Counted from the stretch's first letter, positions 19,584-29,972 are shown. The stretch: 64,000 bases of DNA from Mitsuaria sp. 7 (GCF_001653795.1 NZ_CP011514.1:1780803-1844802), one strand, 5' to 3'. The notes: generated by a model not told the origin, from the letters alone. Numbers and translations: made by a program.

Positions 19584-19937
19584 TCAGATCACCGCGTTGT
19601 CCTGCGGGTGACCGATCGCGGCGATCGTGCACTGGGGGCCGATGACGGGGAGCGTCGCGCAGACCTCCTGAAGGGTGTAGGCGTATCGGGGGGCGAAGAC
19701 CGTCGTGGCGAAGGTGTCCGTCTGGCCGCCGATGGTGAGCCTGATGTGCTGCACATCCTCCAGTCGGAGCGAGTAGTCCCGGTGTCTGAGCTCCTCGCCT
19801 TGACAGCCCACCGCGGTCGCCCGGACGGACAGGAGGTCGCCGGACTTGTGGAGCGTGGCGAAGCCGTGGGCGTCCAGGTTCCCGAGGTCCAGCGTCGCGT
19901 CCGGTGCGGGACTGCGGACATTTGTCGGAGCATTCAT
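19584..19937 (-). CDS. Unrecognised 117-residue protein
   Basis: Starts MNAPTNVRSPAP with a good ribosome site (AAAGGAA) upstream, and a short hairpin AACCGG-AACGA-CCGGTT just before that. No signal peptide or membrane helix. The sequence is rich in beta-prone segments (HKSGDLLSVRATAVGCQGEEL, then VQHIRLTIGG and TVFAPRYAYTLQEV), suggesting a small soluble beta-rich protein. I do not recognise a family. It converges on ligC and is transcribed away from the diguanylate cyclase. Confidence 0.55.
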   Translation of the reverse strand: MNAPTNVRSPAPDATLDLGNLDAHGFATLHKSGDLLSVRATAVGCQGEELRHRDYSLRLEDVQHIRLTIGGQTDTFATTVFAPRYAYTLQEVCATLPVIGPQCTIAAIGHPQDNAVI

Positions 19938-20123
19938 CTCGATTCCTTTCAACAACCGGTCGTTCCGGTTTCCAAGGGTCAGGGAGGACGCGAAGAGCCC
20001 TCGCGTCGGCGCCGCGCGGCGGGGGAAAGCCTCCGTCGCGCCTCCCTTGGTGGACCTTCGCCGTCCGGTCGCTCGACCACCCGCCGACGCGGTTAGGATG
20101 ACTGCTTCGCCCGCGTGCCTTCG

Positions 20124-22286
20124 ATGGACCGACCGCTCCTCTACGCCCCCCGCTCACTGACGCGACTGGCCTTGTGGCTCGCGGCGGGCAACCTCGTCAT
20201 CGCCGCGGCGATCGCGACCGCGACCTGGCTGGCCTTGCAGGCCGGGCGCGAGTCCGACCTCACCCGCGCCCGCGAGACCACCGAGAACCTGGCCGCCAGC
20301 CTCAGCATCGAGATCGGCGCCGAGCTCAAGCAGGTCGACAACGCGCTGTCGACGCTGGCCCTGCAGTACCGGCGCACCGCCGGCGATCCGGAACAGGTCC
20401 GGCGCGCGATGGAACGCGCGCTGGCCGACCAGCGCAGCCTGCTGCCGCAGGTCGACGCCATCCGGATCACCGACGCGCGCGGCCAGGTCTTGTACGGGCT
20501 GGCCGGCGAGGAAGGCGCGCTCAACGTCGGCGACCGAGACTACTTCCAGCGCGCCCGCGACAGCGACGTCGACGTGGTCGTCATCTCCGAACCCCTGTTC
20601 GGCCGCGTGCTGCACAAGTGGGGCATCGCCGTCTCGCGCCGGCTGGAGCACGAGGACGGCAGCTTCGCCGGCGCGGTCTACACGACCTTGTCGACGGAGC
20701 ACTTCATCGAAAGCTTCAAGGGTCTGACGATAGGCGCCGAGGGCGCGATCTCGCTGCGCACGCGCAGCCAGCGCCTGATCGCACGCTACTCGGCCACGGA
20801 GCCGCATTCGATCCGCGGCATCGGCGACGTGATCGTGTCCGAGGACCTGATGCGCAAGATCGCCGCCGACCCGCGGCAGGGCTGGTACATGACGCGGACC
20901 AAGCTCGACAACATCGAGCGCATCACCTGCTACCGCGAGGTGCGCGGGTATCCGCTGACGATCTTCACCGGCGCGAGCACCGCGGAGTTCCTGGCCGCCT
21001 GGCGCGGCGAGGTCGTGCAGCAGAGCGCGCTGGCCGGGGTCGTCATCCTGACGGTGCTGGGGTGTTCGCTGCTGGTCTTCCTGCAGCAGCGACGCGACCG
21101 GCGCGCGGCGATCGGGCTGCAGCAGCTCGCGCTGGAGCAGCAGCTGATGCTGGACAACGACATGGTCGGCATGATGCGCCTGCGCGACCGCACGGTGGTC
21201 TGGAAGAACCGCGCGCTCGCCTCGCTGTTCGGCTACGCGCCGGGCGAGCTGAACGGCCAGACCACGCGGGCGCTCTACCTGGACGACGCGAGCTTCCGCC
21301 AGATCGGCGACGCCGCCTACCCGGCGATCGCCGCGGGACGGCGTTTCCGCCAGCAGCTGCGGATGCGGCGCAAGGACGGCACGCCGGTGTGGATCGACCT
21401 CAGCGGCGCGTCGGTCGCCGAGCGCGAGTCGCTGTGGATGATGATCGACATCTCCGCGCTGAAGGAGAGCGAGGCCACCGCGCAGCATCTGGCGGTGCAC
21501 GACGCCTTGACCGGACTGCCCAACCGCGTGCGCTTCACCGAGCGGCTGGCCGGCGCGATGACGCTGCTGGGCGAGCGCGTGGGGCTGGTGGCGGTGTGCT
21601 GGGTGGACCTGGACGGCTTCAAGGACCTGAACGACCAGTTCGGCCACGAGGCCGGCGACGTGGTGCTGCGCGTGGTCGGTCAGCGGCTGCTGGCGGGCGT
21701 GCGCAACCATGACCTGGTGGCCCGGATGGGCGGCGACGAGTTCGCGATCCTGCTCACCGCCTTGCGCGCCGAGCATGAGGCGGAGCCGGCGCTGCGACGC
21801 ATGCTGGAATCGGTGGCCGAGCCTATCCGGCTGCCCGACGGGACCCAGGCGTCGGTCACCGCGAGCATCGGCATCGCGTTTGCCCCTCACCATGGCCGCC
21901 AGGCGGAGTCGCTGATGCGGCTTGCCGAAACGGCGATGACGACGGCCAAGCGCGCGGGCAAACGCCGCTTCGTGTCGGCCAGCAGCCTGCCAGGGATAGC
22001 CATGAACGCACCGAATTCACCGTCGACCTCCGTCGGCCCTGACGCGCCCACGCCCGTGGACGCGATCGACACGCCCTCCGGGCCCGCGCCGGAGTCGGGG
22101 ACGGAGGAGGCCGGGGACGTGAAGGGCAAGCGCGCCGCGCCGGCCTCGCCGCGTCCGCACGACCCGGGTCCGCCGGCCGTGCCGGACCATTCATTCGACG
22201 AATCGGTCGCCGGGGAGGAAGATCCCGGCGCCACGCTCGACGGCGAGGACAGCAGCCGCGTGCCGCCCTCGCGCAAGCCGGGCTGA
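20124..22286 (+). CDS. Membrane diguanylate cyclase: dCache-like sensor, PAS, GGDEF
   Basis: 720 residues from ATG 20124. TM1 about 17-39, a periplasmic dCache-like domain (about 50-290) with IRITDARGQVLYG and VGDRDYFQRAR motifs, TM2 about 297-318, a PAS domain (about 330-445), then GGDEF. The active-site GGDEF is intact at 536-540, and the inhibitory I-site R527-N-H-D530 lies exactly five residues upstream, so product feedback is expected. It should make cyclic di-GMP in response to a small external ligand. After the cyclase are about 100 disordered Pro/Ala/Asp-rich residues of unknown use. No EAL domain. Confidence 0.9.
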   Translation: MDRPLLYAPRSLTRLALWLAAGNLVIAAAIATATWLALQAGRESDLTRARETTENLAASLSIEIGAELKQVDNALSTLALQYRRTAGDPEQVRRAMERALADQRSLLPQVDAIRITDARGQVLYGLAGEEGALNVGDRDYFQRARDSDVDVVVISEPLFGRVLHKWGIAVSRRLEHEDGSFAGAVYTTLSTEHFIESFKGLTIGAEGAISLRTRSQRLIARYSATEPHSIRGIGDVIVSEDLMRKIAADPRQGWYMTRTKLDNIERITCYREVRGYPLTIFTGASTAEFLAAWRGEVVQQSALAGVVILTVLGCSLLVFLQQRRDRRAAIGLQQLALEQQLMLDNDMVGMMRLRDRTVVWKNRALASLFGYAPGELNGQTTRALYLDDASFRQIGDAAYPAIAAGRRFRQQLRMRRKDGTPVWIDLSGASVAERESLWMMIDISALKESEATAQHLAVHDALTGLPNRVRFTERLAGAMTLLGERVGLVAVCWVDLDGFKDLNDQFGHEAGDVVLRVVGQRLLAGVRNHDLVARMGGDEFAILLTALRAEHEAEPALRRMLESVAEPIRLPDGTQASVTASIGIAFAPHHGRQAESLMRLAETAMTTAKRAGKRRFVSASSLPGIAMNAPNSPSTSVGPDAPTPVDAIDTPSGPAPESGTEEAGDVKGKRAAPASPRPHDPGPPAVPDHSFDESVAGEEDPGATLDGEDSSRVPPSRKPG

Positions 22287-22352
22287 AACGGCGTCGGGCC
22301 TTGGGGCCACGCCTTCTCCACGCCTTCTCCACGTTCCGCGGGAGCGATCGTC

Positions 22353-22535
22353 ATGTCCGAGGAAACCTCCAGTCCGCACAACAGCGAACGCCATCGCGTG
22401 AACGTGCAGGACGACTACGAGCTGCGGTATTGGGGCGAGCGCTTCGGTGTCTCGCCGGAGTTGCTGCGGCATGCGGTGGATGCCGTCGGCACCAGCGCCA
22501 GGTCGGTCGAGGAGTGGTTGCAGGCGCATCGCTGA
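22353..22535 (+). CDS. DUF3606 small protein
   Basis: 60 residues: RVNVQDDYELRYWGERFGVSPELLRHAVDAVG then VEEWLQAHR. The D-x-x-x-Y-E-[LV]-x-Y-W-x-x-x-[FL]-G-V-S-x-x-x-L motif with a following V-x-x-V-G is that of DUF3606, a short helical family common in Burkholderiales. Function unknown. Confidence 0.85.
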   Translation: MSEETSSPHNSERHRVNVQDDYELRYWGERFGVSPELLRHAVDAVGTSARSVEEWLQAHR

Positions 22536-22544
22536 GGCTTCAGC

Positions 22545-22600
22545 ACTGCCACCGCCGCTGGCCCTCACCCCTGCCCTCTCCCGCAAGCGGGAGAGGGAGT
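22545..22600 (+). repeat. 56-bp REP-like element, copy 2A
   Basis: Same 56-bp element as at 14161, here 10 bp after the DUF3606 stop codon. It contains the CTCTCCCGC-AA-GCGGGAGAG hairpin. It is followed by an 18-bp spacer and an inverted copy, forming a paired (BIME-like) structure. Confidence 0.9.
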
Positions 22601-22618
22601 CCGACCGGCGCCCTTCTT

Positions 22619-22674
22619 ACTCCCTCTCCCGCTTGCGGGAGAGGGCGGGGGTGAGGGCCAGCGGCCTCGGCAGT
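22619..22674 (-). repeat. 56-bp REP-like element, copy 2B (inverted)
   Basis: Reverse complement of copy 2A with four differences. Pair 2A/2B can fold into one long cruciform with an 18-base loop, between the DUF3606 gene and the PaoA-like gene; it may act as a terminator or mRNA stabiliser. Confidence 0.9.
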
Positions 22675-22749
22675 CAAAAGGAATGGGGAGTGGCACGACG
22701 ATTGCCAGTTCCTGGGCTTGCCGATCCCGGCCAGCCAGGAGTCCCCAGC

Positions 22750-23514
22750 ATGGATCTCGACACGGATCGATCGGACGCGGACATCGCGTCTTCCCTGTCC
22801 CCTCCGGACAACCCCTCATGCGACGCCGAGTCCTGCGCGATCTCGCGCCGCGGCCTGCTGATCGCCGGCGCGGGCGCGTCCGCCGCGGTGGCCGCCGGTG
22901 CCCCGCTGGAAGCCGCCGCGCAAGCGCCCTCGCCCGCCAGTCCGAAGCCTCAGGAGAACCTCGTGGCCACCTCCCGCGTGACGCTCAGCGTCAACGGCCA
23001 GCCGCACACGCTGGTCGTCGACAACCGCACCTCGCTGCTGGACCTGCTGCGCGAACACCTGCAGCTCACCGGCACCAAGAAGGGCTGCGACCACGGCCAG
23101 TGCGGCGCCTGCACCATCCACCTCGACGGCCGGCGCGTCAACGCCTGCCTGACGCTGGCCGTGATGCACGAAGGCGCCAAGGTCGTGACCATCGAAGGTC
23201 TGGGCACGCCCGAGAAGATGCATCCGATGCAGACGGCCTTCGTGCGGCATGACGGCTACCAGTGCGGCTACTGCACGCCGGGCCAGATCTGTTCGGCGGT
23301 CGCGGTCCTCGACGAGATCAAGGCCGGCGTGCCGAGTCACGTCACGCCCGACATCAACGTCCGCCCGCTGCTGTCCATCGACGAGCTGCGCGAACGCATG
23401 AGCGGCAACCTCTGTCGCTGCGGGGCCTACTCCAACATCATCGACGCCATGGCCGACGTGGCCGGCATTCCAGGTGGCAGTGTGCCGGGCACCGGCGACC
23501 GGAGGTCCGCATGA
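22750..23514 (+). CDS. paoA: PaoA-like [2Fe-2S] subunit of aldehyde oxidoreductase, Tat-exported
   Basis: 254 residues. Twin-arginine signal [20 protein letters not shown] (about 32-51) after an unusually long n-region. Two [2Fe-2S] domains follow: a plant-ferredoxin type with [19 protein letters not shown] and the helical one with [10 protein letters not shown] and NLCRCGAY. It passes electrons from the molybdenum centre to FAD in a heterotrimeric xanthine-dehydrogenase-family enzyme that oxidises aldehydes to acids in the periplasm. First gene of an operon with ATGA-type overlap to paoB. Subunit naming follows the E. coli PaoABC architecture. Confidence 0.88.
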   Translation: MDLDTDRSDADIASSLSPPDNPSCDAESCAISRRGLLIAGAGASAAVAAGAPLEAAAQAPSPASPKPQENLVATSRVTLSVNGQPHTLVVDNRTSLLDLLREHLQLTGTKKGCDHGQCGACTIHLDGRRVNACLTLAVMHEGAKVVTIEGLGTPEKMHPMQTAFVRHDGYQCGYCTPGQICSAVAVLDEIKAGVPSHVTPDINVRPLLSIDELRERMSGNLCRCGAYSNIIDAMADVAGIPGGSVPGTGDRRSA

Positions 23515-24476
23515 AGCCGTTCACCTTCGAGCGCGCGGCCTCGCCGGCCGCCGCCGTGGCCGCCGCCGCGAAGCAGCCCGGCGCGCGTTTCATCGCCGGC
23601 GGGACCAACCTGCTCGACCTGATGAAGCTGCAGGTCGAGACCCCCACGCACCTGATCGATGTGAACGGCCTCGGCCTGGACCGCATCGAGGCGGGCGCCG
23701 ACGGCGGCCTGCGCATCGGCGCGCTGGTGCGCAACACCGACCTCGCCGCCGACGCGCGCGTGCGACGCGACTACGGCGTGCTGTCGCGGGCGCTGCTCGC
23801 CGGTGCGTCGGGCCAGTTGCGCAACCGCGCGACGACCGCCGGCAACCTGCTGCAGCGCACGCGCTGCCCCTACTTCTACGACACCGACCAGCCCTGCAAC
23901 AAGCGCAAGCCCGGCAGCGGCTGCTCGGCGATAGGCGGCATGAGCCGGCCGCTCGCGGTCATCGGCGTGAGCGAGGCCTGCATCGCCTCGCACCCGAGCG
24001 ACATGGCCGTGGCGATGCGGGTCCTGGACGCGACCGTCGAGACGATGCGCCCCGACGGCCAGGCGCGGCGCATCCCGATCGCGGACTTCCACCGGCTGCC
24101 CGGCAACACGCCGCATCTCGAAACCACGCTCGAGGCCGGTGAGCTCATCACCGCGGTGACGCTGCCCAGGCCCACGGGCGGCACCCACGTCTATCACAAG
24201 GTCCGCGACCGGGCGTCGTATGCATTCGCGCTGGTCTCGGTGGGCGCGATCGTGCAGCGCGACGGCACGGGACGTTTCGCCGTCGGCGGTATCGCGCCCA
24301 AGCCGTGGCGGTCCGACGCCGCCGAGCGTGATCTGCGACGAGGCGCCTCCGCTGCCGCGCAAGCGCTGCTCACCGGCGCCACGCCGACCGCCGAGAACGC
24401 CTTCAAGCTGCCGCTGGTGGAGCGCACGCTCGCCGCCGTGCTGGCGCAGGCCAAGGTCACCGGGAGGACCGCATGA
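23511..24476 (+). CDS. paoB: PaoB-like FAD-binding subunit
   Basis: 321 residues: FAD motif [14 protein letters not shown] and the isoalloxazine-binding [17 protein letters not shown]. Cys residues in [15 protein letters not shown] and GSGCSA match the extra [4Fe-4S] cluster found in PaoB but absent from classical xanthine dehydrogenases. It lacks a signal peptide, as expected for a subunit carried through Tat with PaoA. Overlaps both neighbours by 4 bp. Confidence 0.9.
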   Translation: MKPFTFERAASPAAAVAAAAKQPGARFIAGGTNLLDLMKLQVETPTHLIDVNGLGLDRIEAGADGGLRIGALVRNTDLAADARVRRDYGVLSRALLAGASGQLRNRATTAGNLLQRTRCPYFYDTDQPCNKRKPGSGCSAIGGMSRPLAVIGVSEACIASHPSDMAVAMRVLDATVETMRPDGQARRIPIADFHRLPGNTPHLETTLEAGELITAVTLPRPTGGTHVYHKVRDRASYAFALVSVGAIVQRDGTGRFAVGGIAPKPWRSDAAERDLRRGASAAAQALLTGATPTAENAFKLPLVERTLAAVLAQAKVTGRTA

Positions 24477-26695
24477 AGTTCGACACCCCCGCCACCACGA
24501 ACCCGATCGATCAACTGCGCGTCGTCGGCAAGCCGACCGACCGCATCGACGGGCCGCGCAAGACCACCGGCACCGCGCCCTATGCGTACGAACGCCATGA
24601 CGTCGCGAAGAACGTCGCCTATGGTGTGGTCGTCGGCGCCGGCATCGCCAAGGGCCGCATCTCGACGCTGGACGTCCAGGCGGCCGAAGCCGCGCCGGGC
24701 GTGCTCGCCATCGTCACGGCCTACAACGCCGGCAAGCTCGGCAAGGGCAACATGAACACCGCCAAGCTGCTCGGCGGGCCGGAGATCGAGCACTACCACC
24801 AGGCGATCGCCGTGGTCGTCGCCGAGAGCTTCGAGCAGGCGCGCGCGGGCGCGGCGCTGATCCGCGTCGAGTACGCGCGCGAGGACGGCGCCTTCAGCCT
24901 GGCCAAGGCCAAGGACGGCGCCAAGCCGCCGAAGGAGGCGAACGACACGCCGCCCTCGACCCAGGTCGGCGATTTCGACGGGGCCTTCGCGCAGGCGGCG
25001 GTGAAGATCGACCAGACCTACACGACACCCGACCAGTCGCACGCGATGATGGAACCGCATGCGACGCTGGCCGTCTGGGAGGGCGACAAGCTCACGGTCT
25101 GGACCGCCAACCAGATGATCGACTGGGGCCGCGGCGACCTCGCGAAGACGCTGGGCCTCGGACGCGACAAGGTGCGGCTGATCTCGCCCTTCATCGGCGG
25201 CGGTTTCGGCGGCAAGTTGTTCCTGCGCGCGGACGTGCTGATGGCCGCGCTGGGCGCGAAGGCCAGCGGGCGACCGGTGAAGGTCGCGCTGCAGCGGCCC
25301 TTGATGATGAACAACACGACGCACCGGCCCGCGACCATCCAGCGCCTGCGCATCGCCGCGGGCCGGGACGGGAAGATCACGGCGATCGGGCATGAGAGCT
25401 GGTCGGGCGACCTGCCCGGCGGCGGGCCCGAGACGGCCGTCGCGCAGACGCGGCTGCTCTACGCCGGCGCGAACCGGATGACCGCGATGAAGCTCGCGGT
25501 GCTGGACCTGCCCGAAGGCAACGCGATGCGCGCGCCAGGCGAGGCGCCGGGGCTGATGGCGCTGGAGATCGCGATCGACGAGATCGCCGAGAAGGTCGGC
25601 ATGGACCCGGTCCAGTTCCGCATCACCAACGACACGCAGGTCGATCCGGAGAAGCCGGAACGGCCGTTCTCGCAGCGCCGCCTGACCGAGTGCCTGCGCA
25701 CGGGCGCCGAGCGTTTCGGCTGGAGCAGGCGCGCCGCGCCGGGTCAGCGGCGTGAGGGGCCTGGCGGCCGCTGGCTGATCGGCCTGGGCGTGGCGGCGGC
25801 GTTCCGCAACAACATCGTGATGAAGTCCGCCGCCCGCGTGCGGCTGGACCGCCGCGGCATCGTCACCGTCGAGACCGACATGACCGACATCGGCACGGGC
25901 ACCTACACCGTGCTGGCGCAGACGGCGGCGGAGATGATGGGCGTCGGCCTCGAGCAGGTCGTCGTGCGGCTGGGCGATTCGGCGCTGCCGGTGTCGGCGG
26001 GCTCGGGCGGGCAATGGGGCGCCAACAGCTCGGCCTCGGGCGTGTACGCGGCCTGCGCCGCGCTGCGCGAGATGGTCGCGAAGAAGGCCGGCTTCGACGC
26101 CAAGGCCGCGAAGGACGCCGTGTTCGCCGACGGCCAGATCCGCGCCGGCGGACGCAGCCTGTCGCTGGGCGAGGTCGCCGGCAACGAGGGCCTCGCCGCC
26201 GAGGACAGGATCGAGTTCGGCGACCTCGACAAGAAGTACCAGCAGTCGACCTTCGGCGGCCACTTCGTGGAGGTGGCGGTGGACGCCTTCACCGGCGAGG
26301 TCCGCGTGCGGCGCATGCTGGCCGTATGCGCGGCGGGTCGCATCCTCAACCCGAAGGCGGCGCGCAGCCAGGTCATCGGCGCGATGACGATGGGCGTCGG
26401 CGCGGCGTTGATGGAAGCGTTGCATGTCGACGAGCGGCGCGGCTTCTTCGTCAACCACGACCTCGCGGGCTACGAGGTGCCGGCCCACGCCGACATCCCG
26501 CACCAGGAGGTCGTATTCCTCGACGAGACCGATCCGATCTCCTCGCCCATGAAAGCCAAGGGCGTCGGGGAGCTGGGCATCTGCGGCGTGGCCGCCGCCG
26601 TCGCCAACGCGATCTACAACGCCACCGGCATCCGCGTCCGGGACTATCCGGTGACGCTCGACAAGCTGCTCAAGGAGTTGCCGAAGGTGGCTTGA
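24473..26695 (+). CDS. paoC: PaoC-like molybdenum-cofactor catalytic subunit
   Basis: 740 residues. Aldehyde-oxidase/xanthine-dehydrogenase catalytic fold: N-terminal 'hammerhead' (about 15-130), [10 protein letters not shown] cofactor loop, [14 protein letters not shown], and the catalytic Glu700 in [12 protein letters not shown]. It binds molybdopterin cytosine dinucleotide and oxidises aldehydes, probably aromatic ones as PaoC does. A dedicated chaperone (PaoD/XdhC type) would be needed but is not next to it. The opposite strand has a long open frame that is only a GC shadow. Confidence 0.9.
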   Translation: MKFDTPATTNPIDQLRVVGKPTDRIDGPRKTTGTAPYAYERHDVAKNVAYGVVVGAGIAKGRISTLDVQAAEAAPGVLAIVTAYNAGKLGKGNMNTAKLLGGPEIEHYHQAIAVVVAESFEQARAGAALIRVEYAREDGAFSLAKAKDGAKPPKEANDTPPSTQVGDFDGAFAQAAVKIDQTYTTPDQSHAMMEPHATLAVWEGDKLTVWTANQMIDWGRGDLAKTLGLGRDKVRLISPFIGGGFGGKLFLRADVLMAALGAKASGRPVKVALQRPLMMNNTTHRPATIQRLRIAAGRDGKITAIGHESWSGDLPGGGPETAVAQTRLLYAGANRMTAMKLAVLDLPEGNAMRAPGEAPGLMALEIAIDEIAEKVGMDPVQFRITNDTQVDPEKPERPFSQRRLTECLRTGAERFGWSRRAAPGQRREGPGGRWLIGLGVAAAFRNNIVMKSAARVRLDRRGIVTVETDMTDIGTGTYTVLAQTAAEMMGVGLEQVVVRLGDSALPVSAGSGGQWGANSSASGVYAACAALREMVAKKAGFDAKAAKDAVFADGQIRAGGRSLSLGEVAGNEGLAAEDRIEFGDLDKKYQQSTFGGHFVEVAVDAFTGEVRVRRMLAVCAAGRILNPKAARSQVIGAMTMGVGAALMEALHVDERRGFFVNHDLAGYEVPAHADIPHQEVVFLDETDPISSPMKAKGVGELGICGVAAAVANAIYNATGIRVRDYPVTLDKLLKELPKVA

Positions 26696-26838
26696 CGGTC
26701 GCTCGTCAGCGCGACGCGATGGTCGCCAACCGGAGAGCTCCGACTGAGGCGAGTCCAGATGTCATCGCCTACCGCTGCTTCCAACATGAAGGTCTCCGGA
26801 TCCGAGTCGCAGCGGGCGCATCAGTCGGGGGACGCGAG

Positions 26839-26858
26839 GCACCCCGGTTCCCGGGTGC
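26839..26858. terminator. Hairpin between convergent paoC and hybrid-kinase genes
   Basis: GCACCCCGG and CCCGGGTGC form a 9-bp stem with one mismatch in the gap between two convergent genes. It has no T tract; a weak bidirectional terminator is the simplest reading. Confidence 0.4.
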
Positions 26859-26890
26859 GGACAACGACTCCAGCGCGCGCAAACCAGGCC

Positions 26891-29170
26891 CTAGACGGCT
26901 TCGCCCGTCGGATTCATGGCCTCGGCGAGCACGGCCGCCAGCACATCCACGTCATAGGGCTTGGGCACCAGCGGCACGTTGGGCGCCTCCTCGATGCGCA
27001 CCGGATGGCCGCTGGCCAGCACGACCGGCAGCGTGGGCTTGAGCACCTTCAAGGTCCGCGCCAGGTCCACGCCGCTGCGCGCCCCCGGCATCACGATGTC
27101 GGTCAGCACCACGTCGGCGGCGAGGCCGCCGCGCAGCTGATCCAGCGCCTGGTCCGCGGTCGGCGCCGTCTTCACGGTGAAGCCGCGTTCCTCCAGCGCC
27201 TGCGCGGTCAGCTCGCGCACCGAGGGCTCGTCCTCCACCAGCAGGACCGTGCCGGCGAAGCGCCGTTCCGGCGCGGACGAGGGCACGGTCAAGACCTGAC
27301 CCTGCGCCTCCACGTCCGATGCCGTCCTGCCGTGCGAGCGCGGCAGCCACAGCGTGACCTCCGTGCCCAGGCCGATCTTGCTGATGATGCCGGCCGTGCC
27401 GCCCGCCGAGCGCGCCAGCGCATAGACCTGCGCCAGCCCGAGGCCCGTGCCCTGCCCCACCGGCTTGGTGGTGAAGAAGGGTTCGAAGGCGCGTTCCATC
27501 TGCTCCTGCGACATGCCGTCGCCGGTGTCGCGCACCGCGATGGCGACGTAGTCTCCCGGCAGCAGCTCCGGTGCGAGCCCCACCGGATCGCCCTCCGCCA
27601 GCATTCGATTGCGCGCGGAGACGGTGAGGCGACCCCGTCCGTGCATCGCATCGCGCGCGTTCAGCGCGAGGTTCAGCACCGCCAGCTCGAGCTGCACCGG
27701 GTCCGTGCGCACCGGCCAGAGGTCCTCGTCGATGAGGAGCTCGACCTCGACCGCGGTTCCCACCGCGCCGCCGGCCAGCGCCATCAACTCGGGCAGTTGG
27801 CGGCGCAGGTCGATGACCGCTTCATGCCCCACCTGCGGCCGTCCGAAGGCCAGCAACTGCCGCGTCAGCTGCGCCGCCTTGCCCGTGGCGCGCTGGCAGG
27901 CGTCGAGCGCCGTGTCGGCGCGCGGGTCGGTGCTGAGCCGGCGCGCCAACTGCAGCCCCGTCGTCATCGTCTGCAGCAGGTTGTTGAAGTCGTGCGCGAT
28001 GCCGCCGGTCAGCCGGCCCAGCGCCTCCAGCTTCTGGCTGCGCAGCACCGCCTGCTGCGCGCGGCGCGTCTGCTCGACGGCCGCGTCGATCTCCTCGCGC
28101 AGGCGCTGCTCGTTGCCCGCGCGTTCGCGGCTGGCCGTGGCCAAGGCGTGCTGGACGACATCGATCTCGTCGACGCCGCCGGCGGCCTCGACGATGGTCG
28201 CGCCGCCGCCCATGCGGATGGCATCCTTGCGCAGACGCCGCAGCGGATCGGCGATCGCGCGGCTCATGCGTCGCGCGAGCACCAGCGCCAGCACGATGAA
28301 GACCATCGACAGTGCCAGCATCATCGCGAAGGCGGTCCAGGCGCCCTTGGCGAGCTCCGACTGGCTCAGGCCGATCAGCACCACCCAGCCCGAGTCGGGC
28401 GCGCGGCTGAAGACGGTGAAGACCGGTTCGCCGTCCAGCGTGCGCGCGTCGACGACGCCCTGGTCGCCGCGGCCCAGCGCGGCGAGCATGTTCGCGCTGG
28501 CCCGCTGGCCGACGCGTTTCTCCGGATCGCGGGTGCGGGCGATGACGACGCCGTTGCGGTCCAGCACGACGCCCAGCCAGCCTTCCGGCAGCGGCTGCTG
28601 GCGGAAGATCTGCTGCATCTCGCTGACGGGGCTGCCGTAGCCGAGGTACATCGGCTGGCCCAGCACCGTCACCGGCACGCGGACGGCGAAGCTGAACCTG
28701 CGGTCCACCGGGCCGAGGTAGAGGTTGGAGACCAGCAGCCGGCGTCTGCTGTCGATGCCGTCGGTGAATCCACCCGCCGCGGGCAAGGCCTGACCCCAGG
28801 CGATCCGGGTGTTGATCAGCTGACGGCCCTCGGCCGTCGCCAGCACGATGGTGTTGGGCGAACCGGCGACCAGCCGGGCGGCTTCGCCCTGGAACTGCTC
28901 GAGCCGGCCCTCGGCCAGGCTGGGCGAGACGCTGAGCGCCTGCAGCAGCGCCGTGCGCACGGCCATCTCGCGGTCGGTGACGAGGCTGAGCGCCTCGGCG
29001 GTCTCGGTGGCGGCGGCCACGGCCGCGCGGCGTTCGGTATGGAAGACGGCCATGCCCGCGATCACCGACAGCAGCAGCGGCGGCAGCACGATCAGCCACA
29101 CCATGGCGCGCAACTTGCCGCTGACGGACCCGGCGCGTGGCGCGGAGGAAGACGGGGTCCGGAGGGGCAT
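26891..29170 (-). CDS. Membrane hybrid histidine kinase with C-terminal receiver
   Basis: 759 residues. TM1 about 22-44; a periplasmic dCache-like domain (about 50-275) with VVLDRNGVVIARTRDPEKRVG; TM2 about 283-305; a HAMP-like stretch; a coiled coil; the H box GGIAHDFNNLL typical of HisKA kinases of the HWE/Nif-like AHDFNN subgroup; N box LNLALNARDAMH, G1 VRDTGDGM, G2 GTGLGLAQV; and a receiver with acidic pair VEDE, phospho-Asp in VVLTDIVMPG and Lys in VPKPYD. It is divergent from an orphan OmpR-type regulator 110 bp away, which may or may not be its partner. Confidence 0.88.
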   Translation of the reverse strand: MPLRTPSSSAPRAGSVSGKLRAMVWLIVLPPLLLSVIAGMAVFHTERRAAVAAATETAEALSLVTDREMAVRTALLQALSVSPSLAEGRLEQFQGEAARLVAGSPNTIVLATAEGRQLINTRIAWGQALPAAGGFTDGIDSRRRLLVSNLYLGPVDRRFSFAVRVPVTVLGQPMYLGYGSPVSEMQQIFRQQPLPEGWLGVVLDRNGVVIARTRDPEKRVGQRASANMLAALGRGDQGVVDARTLDGEPVFTVFSRAPDSGWVVLIGLSQSELAKGAWTAFAMMLALSMVFIVLALVLARRMSRAIADPLRRLRKDAIRMGGGATIVEAAGGVDEIDVVQHALATASRERAGNEQRLREEIDAAVEQTRRAQQAVLRSQKLEALGRLTGGIAHDFNNLLQTMTTGLQLARRLSTDPRADTALDACQRATGKAAQLTRQLLAFGRPQVGHEAVIDLRRQLPELMALAGGAVGTAVEVELLIDEDLWPVRTDPVQLELAVLNLALNARDAMHGRGRLTVSARNRMLAEGDPVGLAPELLPGDYVAIAVRDTGDGMSQEQMERAFEPFFTTKPVGQGTGLGLAQVYALARSAGGTAGIISKIGLGTEVTLWLPRSHGRTASDVEAQGQVLTVPSSAPERRFAGTVLLVEDEPSVRELTAQALEERGFTVKTAPTADQALDQLRGGLAADVVLTDIVMPGARSGVDLARTLKVLKPTLPVVLASGHPVRIEEAPNVPLVPKPYDVDVLAAVLAEAMNPTGEAV

Positions 29171-29279
29171 GATGGGCGGATTCTAGGGGCGGACCCTGCC
29201 AGCGCATGACGCCTGGGCGCCACTGCCCCTTGAAGCGATGCCCAGACAAGGTCCAGGCGCTATCCAAGAAGGACGGACG

Positions 29280-29972
29280 ATGAAACTGCTGGTGGTCGAG
29301 GATGAGGAGAAGCTGGGCGCCTACCTGCGCGCCGGTCTGACGCAGGAGGGATTCGTCGTCGACCTGGTGCGCGACGGCGTGGACGGTCTGCATCAGGCCA
29401 GCGAGGGCCAGTACGACCTGGTGCTGCTGGACGGCGGACTGCCGGGCATCGACGGCCTGGCCGTGCTGGCCGCGCTGCGCCAGCAGGACCACACGCGCGC
29501 GCTGCCGGTGCTGATGATGACGGGGCGCGCCGAGGTCGAGGATCGCGTGCGCGGCCTGCAGGCCGGCGCGGACGACTACCTGTGCAAGCCCTTCGCCTTC
29601 TCCGAGCTGGTGGCCCGCGTCCAGGCGCTGCTGCGCCGCGCGGCCGGCACGGCGCCGGTCGAGGCCACCGTACTGAAACTCGCCGACCTGGAGGTCGACC
29701 TGCTGCGCCGCAAGGTCCACCGCGCGGGGCAGCGGCTGGACCTCACGCCCAAGGAATTCAGCCTGCTGACGCTGCTGCTGCGGCGCCAGGGTCAGGTCAT
29801 GTCCCGGACCGAGCTCGCCGAGCAGGTCTGGGACATGAACTTCGACAGCGAGACCAACGTCGTCGAAGTCGCCGTGCGACGGCTGCGCGGCAAGCTCGAC
29901 AAACCTTTCGACGTCGAGTTGCTGCACACCGTGCGCGGCATGGGTTACGTGCTGGAGAGACGCGACGCGTGA
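29280..29972 (+). CDS. OmpR/CusR-type response regulator without an adjacent kinase
   Basis: 230 residues from ATG 29280. Receiver (MKLLVVEDEEKLGAYL; phospho-Asp in LVLLDGGLPGIDG, where the usual residue after Asp is replaced by Gly; Lys in LCKPFAF) and an OmpR winged helix with LTPKEFSLLTLLLRRQGQV and the recognition region NVVEVAVRRLRGKLD. CusR/CopR-like regulators are usually coded with a membrane kinase directly downstream. Here the next gene converges and overlaps by 28 bp, so the kinase has been lost or lies elsewhere. Confidence 0.88.
   Translation: MKLLVVEDEEKLGAYLRAGLTQEGFVVDLVRDGVDGLHQASEGQYDLVLLDGGLPGIDGLAVLAALRQQDHTRALPVLMMTGRAEVEDRVRGLQAGADDYLCKPFAFSELVARVQALLRRAAGTAPVEATVLKLADLEVDLLRRKVHRAGQRLDLTPKEFSLLTLLLRRQGQVMSRTELAEQVWDMNFDSETNVVEVAVRRLRGKLDKPFDVELLHTVRGMGYVLERRDA

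Noticed and set aside
24194..26503. 769-codon open frame antisense to paoC, and similar long frames (1061-3595, 20154-21893, 36608-38941)
   Set aside because: They are GC-driven shadows of well-supported genes, with low-complexity Arg/Ala/His-rich translations and no domain motifs.
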